64,000 nt of DNA from Doryteuthis pealeii (lineage: Eukaryota > Mollusca > Cephalopoda > Myopsida > Loliginidae): NCBI GenBank assembly GCA_023376005.1, contig CM042181.1, forward strand, positions 16,772,840 through 16,836,839, written 5' to 3'. How positions within the stretch are numbered: position 1 is the stretch's first letter; every line of letters starts with the position of its first letter. The notes beneath the pieces are model-generated. The model was not told where the DNA came from, made no database searches, and was given only the letters and a program-made list of their open reading frames with translations. The position numbers and the translations under genes are program-made. Shown here piece after piece: positions 45,260 through 56,430 of this stretch.

Positions 45260-45400
45260 TTGGGTGGAATTCGTGATAAGTCCACCAAAGTTCGATCCGA
45301 GGTACTTTCGGCACTTCGAAGTGCTATCATTAGGGGTGATGTGTTTCGGGATCTGAAACTTGGTGGACTTATCCCACGAATTCCACCCAAAAAGATGGCC
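45260..45400. repeat. Foldback sequence
   Basis: GGGTGGAATTCGTGATAAGT, CCACCAAAGTT at the left is matched inverted at about 45355-45395 (AACTTGGTGGACTTATCCCA). The centre contains the palindrome GCACTTCGAAGTGC. Confidence 0.7.
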
Positions 45401-45493
45401 TGAAAATTAGAACGAATCAACCAAAAACTTGTCCGACAGAATGTCTGTACAGTTCAAACAAAACTTATATATATATATAATATATATATTATT

Positions 45494-45556
45494 ATGTTAT
45501 AATGGTATACACAGGAATAACCTACTGAGTTATTCCTGTGTATACCATTATAACAT
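45494..45556. repeat. Perfect 28-bp inverted repeat
   Basis: The left arm 45494-45521 (ATGTTATAATGGTATACACA, GGAATAAC) is exactly complementary to the right arm 45529-45556, with a 7-base loop CTACTGA. An AT microsatellite lies on each side. No known element assigned. Confidence 0.85.
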
Positions 45557-45791
45557 CAATATATATATTGATATAGAATGAATGGAGAATGAATGAGAAA
45601 AGTATTGGCATGAAAAGGTGCTCAAATGGAAAGTGAAAATCATAAGATCATTTTTGCACCTGCAATAATCAGTCATAGCTTTCGTAAACAAACGCACATA
45701 AAAAATTAACGGTTAATAACATCATATTCACACATTCACTATACACTAACAACATTTCTCATTTTTTCCCTCACAAAAACATTCCTTAACA

Positions 45792-45836
45792 GTGTTCTGA
45801 TGATGGTTTTAATACGAAATACTTAAGTATTGACAC
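45792..45836 (+). ncRNA. Hammerhead-like motif, stem II decayed
   Basis: GTGTT, CTGATGA, poor stem II (TGGTTTTAATAC), GAAA, stem III TACTT/AAGTA extended by A-T, cleavage triplet ATT, GACAC pairing with GTGTT through one G-U pair. The stem III is longer than in the other copies, so this would be a separate family. Confidence 0.4.
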
Positions 45837-46005
45837 ATAAAATTGTTTCCCCTGTCGTAACATCTGTGTTTGTTATATTTTTAAAAATATTTTCTTCTCA
45901 TATTGCCGGATTAATTTCCTCACTGTATTTCCATATATATTATATATATTATATATATTATATATATATATATTCATTCTATATCACATCTTTTTAAAAT
46001 AGCAC
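45837..46005. other. AT-rich linker with palindrome
   Basis: TATATAT microsatellite and, at about 45989-46021, CATCTTTTTAAAAT, a short loop and its inverse. No gene is seen. Confidence 0.45.
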
Positions 46006-46009
46006 AATT

Positions 46010-46525
46010 TTAAAAAGATGTGAATTACCGGCATCGAAACCCTACTAGCCTAGTTTCAGCTTAGGTGGCTGGTCACGTTGTCGAAGAATGAATGAAACAG
46101 GCTTCCAAAGAAGATTTTATACGGGCAACTACCAAATGCTGAGCATTCTATTGGACGTCCTCTCTTACGCTACAAGGACTATTGAAGGACAATTTGAAAC
46201 GCTTCGATATTGACCTGAGTGCTGTGGAAGATCTAGCATCGAATCAGAAGGAATGGCGTAAGACATGTTTCGCTAGACTAAAGAGCTTTGAAGAATAGAC
46301 TGAAGCATAGAGATCGGCTCCGCATTAACTTTAAAAGAAAACATTTAACTCCTGCCTTGGATCATTTTGTTTGTCAGTGTGGCTTCATGGCTCGCGCAGG
46401 AGGTGGCTGCTGTCACACTCGACAGGAAAACATAAAATGTCTTTGCTAGCATGCCACAACATGGAGGAATCAAATCACTCACTGCTGACCCTCATCTATC
46501 ATTCTCGATAGGAAGAGTCCACCAT
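46010..46525 (+). pseudogene. LINE 3' end, reverse-transcriptase C-terminal remnant
   Basis: In mixed frames the plus strand gives LRWLVTLSKN, then RLPKKILYGQLPNAEHSIGR, PLLRYKD, and after a frameshift KDNLKRFDIDLSAVEDLASN, QKEWRKTCFARLKSFEE. This is the standard C-terminal region after the reverse-transcriptase domain of many non-LTR elements (R-W-x-G-H, G-x-R-x-x-G-R-P-x-x-R-Y-K-D). Stops and frameshifts show it is dead. It is the clearest LINE 3' end in the window. Confidence 0.78.
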
Positions 46526-46890
46526 ATAATATATATTATATATATATATATATATTATAATATATATTATCGGAAATACAAGTTTATGCTTGCATGAGAA
46601 GTTTATTTTTCGTTGTTTTTAATGTCTCACATTATAATACAATTATTTGTAATTTTGACTGCATACTAAATGAACAAAAAAAACCTAACACTTTTAGTAG
46701 AAGTGATAAAAATCAATTCCCGAGCGTCGCAATGCGAATGACCGAGACTATTTTTATATTCACCATTAACATCTACTAATCAGAGTAATAAGTATTTTAG
46801 TCCTTTGACTTTATAACATTAGTACAAGAGGGGAGTGAAACCCTGTTGGTGGGGTTTAGAATAGGTTTACTGCTTCCCTGCAGAGGAGTA
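46526..46890. other. Non-coding stretch after LINE
   Basis: AT microsatellite, then unassigned sequence. The 61-codon frame at 46594-46779 has no recognised family. Confidence 0.35.
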
Positions 46891-47440
46891 AATTTTGGTT
46901 GTTGGTTTAAGGCATGTCAACCTTTTGTTGGATATTTTTGCCAAAGTATACAACTCTAAGGTTGGTTGGATTTTATGGCATGTCAACTCTTATTGGGATA
47001 TTTATGCCAAAGTATACAAACGCTCTAAGTCTGGTTGGTGGTTGGTTTGATTTACGCATGTCACTCTTATGGGATATTTATGCAAAGTAACAATAGCTCT
47101 AAGGTTGGCTTGGATTTACGATGTCACTCTTATGGGATATTTATGCCAAAGTATACAAAGCTCTAGGTTTGGTTGAATTTTATGGCCATGCAACCCTTGT
47201 TGGGTATTAGCAATAACAACTTAAGTTTGGTTGGTGTTGATTTACGGCATGTACCACTTGTTGGGTTATTTTAGGCCAAATATACAAAGCTCTTAGGTTT
47301 ATTGTTGAGTGGGTTTTATGGCATGTCACCCTGTGGGTTATTTTAGCCAAGTATACAAGCTCTGAAGGTTTGTTTGGTTGGTTGGATTTTACAGCATGTA
47401 ACCCTTGATGGGTTAATTTATGCAGAGTATTATAATAAAG
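46890..47440 (-). repeat. Tandem array of the shared W-type tail
   Basis: Seven to eight units of about 65-75 bp contain TTTTATGGCATGTCAACTCT, TATTGGGATATTTATGCC and AAGCTCTAAGGTT. Missing bases are frequent between units, more than in other arrays, which suggests sequence errors. Confidence 0.75.
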
Positions 47441-47444
47441 CTCT

Positions 47445-48015
47445 GTAAGCCGCTGTCGGGCTGGCGGTGTTAGAATGCACCGACTGCACTTCTGCAGAGG
47501 GGTAAGACTCCCAACTGGGCCACCGTGATGCTTAAGGATAGAGCCCAGTGGATGAGCAGTCCATGACTTGCATACTCCACTTTGGCCCTATCTTGGGCTA
47601 GACGGCGAGTCGGAGAGGCCCCCTCCGATCAATCGCTGGTCATGTCAAGCCCTAGCACCTATATGATTTCCCAACCCTATTAGCCCTTATGAGCCCAACC
47701 CTTTTTATCATATGGTGCTAGAAGGGATGTCTGAGGGTTACATGTCCTGGGAATGACGTTAAACTCTATCTGCGGTATCTCCCAAGTCTCATGGAGAGCT
47801 CATCGAATGTGGAGCACCCCTCATCACCATTGCTCCTCTGGTCCACTCTGACCCGGAGTGTAGTACCTGTTAGGTGTCCCATCTATGGGTTGAATAGAAA
47901 AACAAGAGTTTATAAACAAAATTGTATATTCCATTAGAATTGATTTTTTCAAAACTTGTATCGCATTAAATGACCTCACTGAGGTTGATATGCCGCTGTA
48001 AAACAAAACAAACAA
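47445..48015 (+). repeat. Repeat W, long copy
   Basis: It runs GTTAGAATGCACCGACTGCA, GATGCTTAAGGATAGAGCCC, CCCTATCTTGGGCTAGACGG, GGAATGACGTTAAACTCTAT, GGGTTGAATAGAAAAA and the tail GGTTGATATGCCG. Small deletions are common. Confidence 0.7.
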
Positions 48016-48209
48016 AGCTCTTAAGGTTTTGTTGGTTGCTTAGTTGGATTTACGCATGTCAACTCTTGTTGGTTTATTTTATGCCAAAGACATTGTGTTC
48101 TATTCATTCTTGATGTTGAGATCTTTTAAAACTGAATTTTTAAATACGTTTTTTCAATTATTTTTTCTATTTAAGCCACAGATGGAACCCTAAAAGGTAC
48201 GGTAATGAA

Positions 48210-48815
48210 GGACTATTGATCGTAAATTCCTACCATAAATCAACTGAACCCCCATTTTATGTCCATGTTTTGTAATTAAATCGTTTTTATTTTTCTTGCA
48301 CCCGTTATATTACAATACAAAATATATTTTCTTTCTTTTATTTTAATATTCATTTCAATGTGCATATTCTAAAGTTTTTATTTTGTGAGAATTGTTTAGT
48401 TTTAAGTGGGGGCTCGTTTTACAATTTAGGCATAAATTGGATCCTCCTTTTATGACCGTAATTTTGTTTTTTTCGTCGATGATAATAATCTGACGTTTTA
48501 TGTTAGAGTACCAAAGCCAAAAAGAAAGAATTAACAACAACAAAAAGTATATATTCATCTTTTTACTCGTAATTCTGCCATAAATTAGCTTTGCATTATG
48601 TAGGACTTTACGGTAAAAGTTGAAGTGTAAAAACGAACCCCCACTTTAAACTAACATTCACAAATAAAAATTTTAGAAATTGCACATTGAATGAATATAA
48701 ATAAAAATAAAATATATTTAGTACGTAAAAAACGGTGCAAGAAAATAAAACGTTTAATCAAAACACGACATAAAATGGGGGTTCAGTTATTTATGGTAGG
48801 AATTTAGCAAGCAAA
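48210..48815. mobile_element. Foldback MITE-like element
   Basis: Left end TAAATTCCTACCATAAATCA, ACTGAACCCCCATTTTATG; right end TAAAATGGGGGTTCAGTTAT, TTATGGTAGGAATTTA. Inner inverted blocks (AGTGGGGGCTCGTTTTAC versus AAAACGAACCCCCACTTTAA) continue the symmetry. It interrupts a W-type tail. A diverged relative is near 57060-57115. No coding sequence. Confidence 0.72.
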
Positions 48816-49640
48816 TTAGTCCTTTAATACTACCACTCCAGATCCGAGTGGACCTGTGGAGTAAGAGCTCCAGAATTGTAACTTCACCATCAGATAGAGT
48901 TTAACTACCCAGAACGTAAGACCTCAGTCCACTGCCTTCTAGCGTGTATATGCTAAAAAGTTGAGCCTGCCATTATGGAATAGGGTTCGAGCAATCATAA
49001 GTTGATAGGCTTGATGTGACCAGCCAATTGATCAGATCCACGCTTAGTCTATGTAAGGGCCAAAGTGTGTGTGCATGTCATGGACTACTTATCACAAGAG
49101 TTCATATAAACCCTCAGAGTGGATCTGGGAGTAATGGTGATGAAGGGCTACTCCACATTCCCCAGAGCTCCAGAATTGGAAACTTCACCATCAAATAGAG
49201 TTTAACGTCATACCCCAGACCATTAAAACCGTCAAGAGTGGATCTGGGAGTAATGGTGATGAAGGGCTACTCCACATTCCCAGAGCTCCAGAATTGGAAC
49301 TTCACCATCAGATAGAGTTATACCATACCCAGACACTAAGACCCCAGCAACTGCCTTCTAGCGTGTATATGCTAAAAAGGGTGGAGCCTTGCCATTAGGG
49401 CAATAGGGTTGAGACAATCATATAGGTGCTCAGTCTTCATATGACCAGTCCTATTAATTGAAGAGGGCCTCCTGACACCACCAAAGAATGAGTATTGCAT
49501 GTCATGGACTTCTCAATCACAAAGATTCCGTCCTTAAGCATACAGGCCAGTAAGGAATTTTACCTCTCTGCAGAAGTGCGTATTCTAGCGCCCAGCCAAC
49601 AGGGGGTGTAAGTTTTGGTTTTGGTTTCTTTCGTTTAATG
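48816..49640 (-). repeat. Repeat W copies, partly duplicated in tandem
   Basis: Blocks with CCACATTCCC, AGAGCTCCAGAATTGGAA and CTTCACCATCA occur at about 48855, 49155 and 49270. The rest resembles W (ACTGCCTTCTAGCGTGTATA). The tail (ATGGCATATCAAA) is at 49635-49650. Confidence 0.6.
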
Positions 49641-49659
49641 GCATATCAAAATTTTTAAT

Positions 49660-50862
49660 ACCAAGTCATCCCTTGTAGAAGAACAGTAGTGGTACTATTC
49701 AACCCATAGCGAGGGGTGTCATGCCCTCAAGGCTAAAGAAATCAAAGGGAAGTTCAAGCATGATGAGACCTGGTCAGTAATTGGATGATGACCATCCAAA
49801 TGTGACCAGGTGAAATGAATTAAAAAAAAAATTGAATACCCAACAAGATGAATATAAACAAAACATAAATTGACATAAATAATTAAGCATTAGCAATAAT
49901 TATCGTCTGCTAGGAGTCTTAAAAGCGAATTATAGAATAATAATCAATCTATTAAGGTTAAACTTTGTCTAAATCGATAAGTGTAGCATAATAAAATAAA
50001 AGAAAAATATAATTACATATGCAGTTTTTTTTAAAGATTAATAACTATTGGTCAATTTGGCTGTGTTTTTCGATAGTTTTAGGCGATTTAAAATTTTAAC
50101 GTCTAACGATTTGGGGATGGAAAAAAAAAATTAACCAAAAAATCGGTAATTATCCGATTTTAAGTGAAATTTTCAGTATTGATTTTAAACAATTAATGAA
50201 TTTTATAATGCATCAGTTATTCTATTCTCAAAACTTTAATTTAGATATTTTTGCTAGAAACAATTAAATATATAAAATCATTTTAAAATATAAAAATCCT
50301 GAAAATTTAAGTTTAAAATGTTTTATGTTTTAGATTCAAAAATAAATTCTACTCTAATGCAACACTTATTTTAGGTGCCCAAAAGTAATAGTTTGAAGAA
50401 AAAACTGATTGAAAATGTATCCTCCTCCCCTTTCTAAAGCAGAAAAAATCGATGGTATATTTTTGTCTTCATAAATAATAGTCAATTAAATAATTAACTC
50501 GAAATGATAAAAGAATAATCCCAAGAATTTCATTATTTATTAGATTTTTTTAAGCATTTTATTTTTCGATTTTCGGTACTTATTTCTCATAGACAGCGAA
50601 ACTGTAAAATTCTTTTTTCTGTTTCTATCATACTTCGGTCTTTTATCTCATTATTTTATACTGTAATTAGTATAAAAATGATCAATGCTCGCAAAACATT
50701 TACGTGGCCCTCAACATCAAGGGGTGGCATAAATTAAGGACCTGAAAAAAATGAAAGTTTGAAATAAATAAATATAGCATATATAAGATCATTTATTGAT
50801 AAAAACTACTGAAATTTCATTAAAATTCCGATTTAACTTCCGTGATTTGGTAAAATTATTTC
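49660..50862. other. AT-rich non-coding stretch
   Basis: No gene is seen. Positions 50090-50190 share a diverged motif with 1000-1065. Confidence 0.45.
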
Positions 50863-51180
50863 TGTGGGGGGGCTAAGTCATTGTCAAAAGCGCATTTTAG
50901 GCTGCAGTTTGCTAGTCTCTAAAATCAAACCAACAAAACGATTGTTGGGTTCTCTTACAACACCTGTCAGCCAAATAAAGGCCGAAAGTGGAGTGTTGCA
51001 TGTCATGGGACCACTTAGGAATATCTCGTCGAACCATTCAGCCAATCAAAATCTCTTGTCTAATCATTATGAATCACCACTTCACGGCCAAACAGGCGAA
51101 TTCATTTGGACTTAGCAGAGGTACAGTTGGCTTATTACTACAAACCTGCCGATATTATTAATATTTTTTCCTCATATAAA
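50862..51180. repeat. Strongly diverged W fragment
   Basis: GGCCGAAAGTGGAGTGTTGC and ATGTCATGGGACCAC resemble the W block GTGGAGTATTGCAAGTCATG. The 83-codon frame here is not supported as a gene. Confidence 0.4.
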
Positions 51181-51189
51181 GTCATGTAG

Positions 51190-51410
51190 GCCTAGATCTA
51201 TCCCCTCCTTTACTAGTGCTAGGACTATAGAGATTGTTTTTTACGCGCTGAGGGGAGCTCCACACCTACCGGTCAGCTCCTCACTTTACTGCAAGATCCC
51301 TGTGCTTCTTATATGCCTGAGTTGGCGAGGGTGGTATTGAACAGGAACTTGGAAGTTCCAGCCAAACACTCTACCGTGAGCCGAACACCAGGCCCTCCAT
51401 TCTATGTGAT
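51190..51410 (-). mobile_element. tRNA-derived SINE
   Basis: The inverse of the 19838 family: CACACCTACCGGTCAGCTCC, then GTTGGCGAGGGTGGTATTGA and CACTCTACCGTGAGC at the head end. Confidence 0.62.
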
Positions 51411-51429
51411 ATAATATTTATAGTTTTTT

Positions 51430-51720
51430 TATGGAGGCGCCGTGGTCTAAATGGTTAGAGTTGAAGATGGACTTGTCAACGGAGTTTCAATTCCTAGCGA
51501 AGCTGTTTGGAATTTTCACATGGGCTAATACCCTTGGGAAAGGTATGAATCCATTCTCCTCACAGCTATGGGTAAATAGTAGGGCAGACTGGCTCTTTAA
51601 CCTGGCTAGGACCAGTCTAGGAGAAGGAAAACTCTGAATTCAAACTTTGTTAAACTCCTTAAGAAATTGACCTTGTGTCGCATCCTGCTCTGGGAGGGGT
51701 TGGTAAATATATATATTTAT
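51430..51720 (+). mobile_element. tRNA-derived SINE
   Basis: Head GCCGTGGTCTAAATGGTTAG with GGAGTTTCAATTCC at the B-box position; body AATACCCTTGGGAAAGGTAT and GACCAGTCTAGGAGAAGGAA; end GGGGTTGGTAAATATATATA. Same family as 9285. The 68-codon frame is a SINE translation. Confidence 0.75.
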
Positions 51721-52335
51721 AGATTATAATGTTTGCTTTTTTTTCGTTAATTAGGTTTCCGTGTTATTATTTAATTGTAGATTTAAGTCAAAGAGTGTAA
51801 TATTTTATGTATTGTGAATTACTACAAGAAGAATCGGTAATATTTCACCTTTAGTTGGCTAATACCATAGTCATAAACTTCGTGCGTGCGCATTATGAAA
51901 TGGACTTAATGTGTTTATAAGAAATATTTTATGATATTTTTAATGTCAAGCATGCAGTTTATTGTTTTCAAAAAAGTTTCTAAGAGGTGGAAAGTCAGTT
52001 GGCTAAATTCCTTGCATAAAGATTGATGCGTCGCGCATTAGTCTGAAATGACTAATTGTTATTATAAGAACCACATTTTATGTTGTTTATTGTCAAAGCG
52101 CATGCAGTTGTATGTTTTTTCGATTTGTTTATTTCGCACGGAGACTTTCTAAATGTTACCTTAGACTTGTTTTCAAACATGAAAGCAAGAGTTACTCAAT
52201 TGCTTATTTGCTAGGAATTTAAGCCAACTAGAAGTGAAAATTACAAAAAAATCTATATTTTAGTAATAAATACTATGGAAGGAGTTTTAACTGTCAGTTG
52301 AGCGTTAGATAGGAATAAGAAGGCTAGAATGCCCC
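51721..52335. other. Non-coding stretch
   Basis: AT-rich with no recognised gene or repeat. Two loose direct-repeat blocks (GTTGGCTAATACC, TTGGCTAAATTCC with following CGTGCGTGCGCATTATG-like or GCGCATTAGTC words) suggest an old duplication. Confidence 0.35.
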
Positions 52336-52339
52336 AATC

Positions 52340-52915
52340 AAAGTATTGGTAGCACAGGATCTGTGCGGTAAAGTGAGGAGAATGATGGATGTGTGGCCGC
52401 TCCACCTCAGAATGCTAACTAAGTCTCTTGTCTAAGCGCTAGTAAAAGGTGGCATAGAATCACCTCGATGTTCTGCTGATACCAACATTAGGCCCACACC
52501 CGACGACGACGACTACTACATACGTTGAAGTATGACCCTGTCGATCACCGTTCATAAATAGATCAACTCCTTGTAATTTTGTTATTTTCTTTGACATAGA
52601 CTGATTTAAGACGTCACATCAATTTGTCTATTCAGAACCGTAGATGGGACCCCACTAACAGGTATCTACACCTGGGTCAGAGTAGGACTGAGCATGGGGA
52701 GAGGCTAACAAGCTTCCCATACCTCAGAACTGGGCCCTCACCATTAGATACGAGTTTAACGTCATATTCAGGATATGAGATCTTAGCACAACCTCTCGCA
52801 CGCACTCAACAACGACAGAATAACACACCACCAGGATTCGTCCTTAAGCATCACTGGGTAAAACCACCCGACAGCCAAGCATATGGTCTGCATTAGGGTG
52901 TCCATTAGAGTTATC
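52340..52915 (+). repeat. SINE 3' part followed by W fragment
   Basis: 52348-52510 is the body of the 19838-type SINE (GGATCTGTGCGGTAAAGTGA). 52640-52910 is a diverged W copy (GTAGATGGGACCCC, then TCCTTAAGCATCACTGGGTA). The 90-codon frame is a repeat translation. Confidence 0.55.
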
Positions 52916-53500
52916 AGAAAACATTCTCGACACATCTTTTGCCATTGTTATGTGAGCTTCAAGAAAAGATCTGGAACGGTGCGAGGAAAAGTAATACCAA
53001 CATAAGTAAAGCCTTTTTTTTAACACAGTGTACCTTCCTACATACTGTTGTTCCTTGATATAAGTGCTGTATAATTATACCATGGGAAGTACGTTGCAAT
53101 CTTCTTCTTGATATCATTGTGTAGTTGTTATTGTAGCCTCATTCGAATCTCTGGTGACGAAAATATATAAATCAAATGTATGGTCTAGATAGTTTTAAAC
53201 ACTGCCGCTGTCAAATGCCAAGGGGTTACGATGGTGAGGTTGAATGAAAATCAGTCGGGTTTCGCTCCTGGTCAGAAATTGTTCGTTTGTTTTGAACTTA
53301 GTTATAAAATTGTCGGCTTAAGCATTCAAAAACACATTGTTTGTTTGATTACATTCTATGAGTGTCGTGTTAGCAAGTCACCAAAAAGGGGATAGCACAC
53401 TAAGTTCAAAACGTAACGAAAAACTGGAAAGACCACTCAGTGTATGGTTAGAGACATGCGAGTCAACAGTGCCTGGTAACGAGGCGAAAAAACTGTCAGT
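52916..53500. other. Non-coding stretch with SINE fragments
   Basis: 53225-53280 is a head fragment of the SINE at 30628 (AATCAGTCGGGTTTCGCTCC). 53300-53470 has words of the 12650 element flank (AAAATTGTCGGCTTAAGC). No gene is seen. Confidence 0.45.
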
Positions 53501-53610
53501 AACCAGACATGGTTGACTCCATGTCCATGCTACTCTGACTTAGATATACATATTCTATCAATGATATTGAGCACTCTTTACTTATAGATATAGCACACAT
53601 ATCTTCTCTC

Positions 53611-53644
<34 letters not shown>

Positions 53645-53775
53645 GGGAGTAAATATAGAAAATAAATCCGACAATATAAAGAAAATTATTCATGTGGTTA
53701 TTCACATAAATAAAAAGATTTTCATCTCTCCTGTCATCTATAAAAACATCCATCATTTTCTTCACCCCAAGATAC

Positions 53776-53820
53776 ATCCGGATGAAGGTTCAATGAAACC
53801 GAAATGTTTTAAACATCGAT
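53776..53820 (+). ncRNA. Hammerhead-like motif, core altered
   Basis: ATC, CGGATGA (instead of CTGATGA), A, stem II GGTT/AACC, GAAA, stem III TGTTT/AAACA extended by A-T, cleavage triplet ATC, GAT. The second core base is changed and stem I is only three pairs, so it is probably dead. Confidence 0.35.
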
Positions 53821-53868
53821 AATTAAATTCATCCCATTTTCGGAACACTTGTTTTTTCAAATTTTCTT

Positions 53869-53879
<11 letters not shown>

Positions 53880-53927
<48 letters not shown>

Positions 53928-54140
53928 TATTCCGCCCTGTCGGTGGGACATTAGAATGCACCTCTGCAGAGGGGTATAACCCCTCCCCTCAAGATAAGAC
54001 CCGGAGTGGCAGTACCTGTTAGGGTCCCATCTATGGGTTAAATAGAAAAATGTATTTATTAAAAAAAATTGTGTATCCATTAAGAATTAATTTTTTTTTA
54101 TTAAATGATCAACTGAGGTTGATATGCCGTAAAACAAACC
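53880..54140 (+). repeat. Microsatellites and W fragment
   Basis: (TA)n then (TTA)n at about 53870-53925; then W pieces TTAGAATGCACCTCTGCAGA, GGGTCCCATCTATGGGTTAA and tail GGTTGATATGCCGTAAAACA. Confidence 0.7.
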
Positions 54141-54162
54141 AAACCAAACTTTATTATTATTA

Positions 54163-54803
54163 CTAGCAAATATATGCACCCTCTGGGTGCAAGTATTTAA
54201 GTTTTGATATAATAAAATATCATATTAAATTAGAAAGGCTAATGAAACTGACTAAGAATGCAGGTAAAAAGATCTGCAACAGAGGGGGTATAATCGAAAA
54301 ATAGAACAACTTTGAAACTAACTATTCCATCATTTTCCATTACTCCCCTCTTTCATTGGTAAATTTTCCTAATTTAACTATTTAGTTAAAATAGGAAGTA
54401 AAGGATAATATTACAGTTATTTCTTCTTGTAAATAAATTTATCCTAAGATTTATCCACGAGATTGTTGTTTATATTTCTTAAGATAAAACCAAACAATTA
54501 GAAATCAATAATACCAAGCACATATTTATTAAAATAAAATGTTAAATATCAATATGCAAATTAGCCTTCTCGTTCAAACTGTAAACCGCTATTTTGTTGT
54601 ATATATAAATACAATTGCATGTTATTAGTACGTAGATATGGTCAACAGTCTTAATAATGTAAAACAATTTTTATTAATAACTGAAGGTTTAAAAGAATGA
54701 AATCATGGAGAATTTGACGTAAATAATTAAGGGAATTGTGATTTGAGTAGTAATATAGTTTCGGTTACAGACAGAAAAACACACAATCTCCATTATAATA
54801 AGA
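54163..54803 (-). mobile_element. Helitron-like non-autonomous element, full length
   Basis: Plus-strand view: CTAGCAAATATATG, hairpin CACCCTCTGGGTG, body, then CTCCATTATAATAAGA. It is 641 bp. It follows a (TTA)n tract. A short piece of the other Helitron-like subfamily (CTATGTCACTGCTTACGTCA) follows at 54825-54865. Confidence 0.75.
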
Positions 54804-54865
54804 TTATTATTATGGTGTCCATATGTTACCGAAACTATGTCACTGCTTACGTCACAATACCCTCA

Positions 54866-54971
54866 GGGAATGCGTAAGTATATCAATTCAACCAAGCTCT
54901 ATATATAAATTGATTATAAAAGGTTATTAATATTGGAGAAAAGTATAAAAGTATTGGTTTGTTTTATGAAA

Positions 54972-55003
<32 letters not shown>

Positions 55004-55272
55004 TTCATAGATATATATAGATATATAGAAATATACCATCGGAATATAAATCAAATATCTTTAATCACAAAACACCTGTGTACATAGATAAATTTTCAAT
55101 CGAAATATCTTGTGACGATAAGTAATTCAACTTTACACAAAATGTTACAATAAGATTTATTTATATTGATTAATGAAAGATGATATTCTTGCATGAATGA
55201 ATTTGGCGTATTCTAAAACTTGATTCAAATTCATAAGTATATGCAAGTTTTGCATTTTCTAAAGATACATAC

Positions 55273-55321
<49 letters not shown>

Positions 55322-55330
55322 ATATATATA
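54866..55330. other. AT-rich stretch with AT microsatellites
   Basis: Microsatellites near 54970-55030 and 55270-55330. No gene is seen. Confidence 0.5.
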
Positions 55331-55860
55331 TTATAAGTGCTTAATTGGAGTCGTACCTAATTTTGAAAATTAATTAATTAATAATGAATTAGGCGGGAAT
55401 ACCTATTAAATGTATGGCTAAACAAATCAAGAAAAATCAATCTCTGTATGTACATTTTCGGCCTATTAGGCCTCATCAGCAGAGCTATAGATCGGAAGAC
55501 CGCCCTGTGCGTGATTTGAAACCGGACTGCCAAGCTGACAGGCCGATCCCATAACCTCTACACTAAACGGACTTCTTAGATTTTATGATTTGTTTAGAGT
55601 AGGTTAATATTCCACTTCTAGTGACTTTTATTACACGACGATATGATAAGTTGTAAACACGGATTGTTTTGAATGGCTTTTTGCCGATAATTTTTGGGAG
55701 AATAAGTGCTTAAATGGAGTCGTACCTAATTTTGAAAATTAATTAATTAATAATGAATTCATTATTAATTAATTAATTTTCAAAATTAGGTACGACTCCA
55801 ATTAAGCACTTATTCTCCAAAAATTATCGGCAAAAGCCATTCAAAACAATCCGTGTTTAC
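55330..55860 (-). mobile_element. Hammerhead-motif element with long palindromic flank
   Basis: Minus-strand copy of the 12650 family. A tRNA-like head lies at about 55500-55570 (read inverted: TAGTGTAGAGGTTATGGGAT), the hammerhead motif at 55442-55484, and the flank AATTAATTAATTAATAATGA. From 55647 to 55860 the flank forms a large near-perfect palindrome centred near 55757 (TAATGAATTCATTA). Confidence 0.68.
55442..55484 (-). ncRNA. Hammerhead-type ribozyme motif, core intact
   Basis: Minus strand: CTCTG, CTGATGA, GGCCT/AGGCC (stem II, loop AAT), GAAA with one extra A, TGTACAT, A, CAGAG pairing exactly with CTCTG. Compared with 12954-12995 stems I and II differ in sequence but keep pairing, with compensatory changes. 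Cleavage would follow ATA. Confidence 0.7.
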
Positions 55861-55863
55861 AAC

Positions 55864-55894
<31 letters not shown>

Positions 55895-55895
<1 letters not shown>

Positions 55896-56430
55896 ATAAA
55901 AAAATATAAAAAAATAAAAAATAGAATAAAATAAAATAAAACAAGATAAAATAAAATAAAATAAAATAAATAAATAAAAATCACACAAACATACCAGCCA
56001 CACATTCAATTCAAAATATATAGACAAATACACAGAAAGACTGTTAATTTCAAATTCAAATTAAATATATAGACAGATATACAGAAAGATAGATACAACT
56101 GAATAAAAACAGACAAATAGATGGACAGAAAGTCTATAAAAAAAAGCTTTAAAAGAAAAACTCACACATATAAAACTAATGACAAATCCAATTTCCAAAC
56201 ACACATATACATAAAGACAATTAAAACAGACATACACACATACACATACTCATTCATCTTGACCCACCCCCATCATTCAGACATTCTTGACCCACACCTG
56301 CATCACCATATAAACACTCCCCATCTAGAGAGAAGAAAATCCACTACCCACCCCCAACCACCCCTGCCCCTACTGACAACCTACTGTTCTCACCATTTTG
56401 AAAATGCCCTTCATTGAAGCAAGAACTTTG
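55895..56430. other. A-rich and CA-rich non-coding stretch
   Basis: AAAATAAAAT repeats to about 55975, then A/C-rich sequence. The 98-codon open frame at 56121-56417 (Lys/Thr/His-rich) is compositional and not supported. Confidence 0.45.

Noticed and set aside
56121..56417. 98-codon Lys/Thr/His-rich frame
   Set aside because: It is explained by A/C-rich low complexity, with no recognisable domain or splice context.
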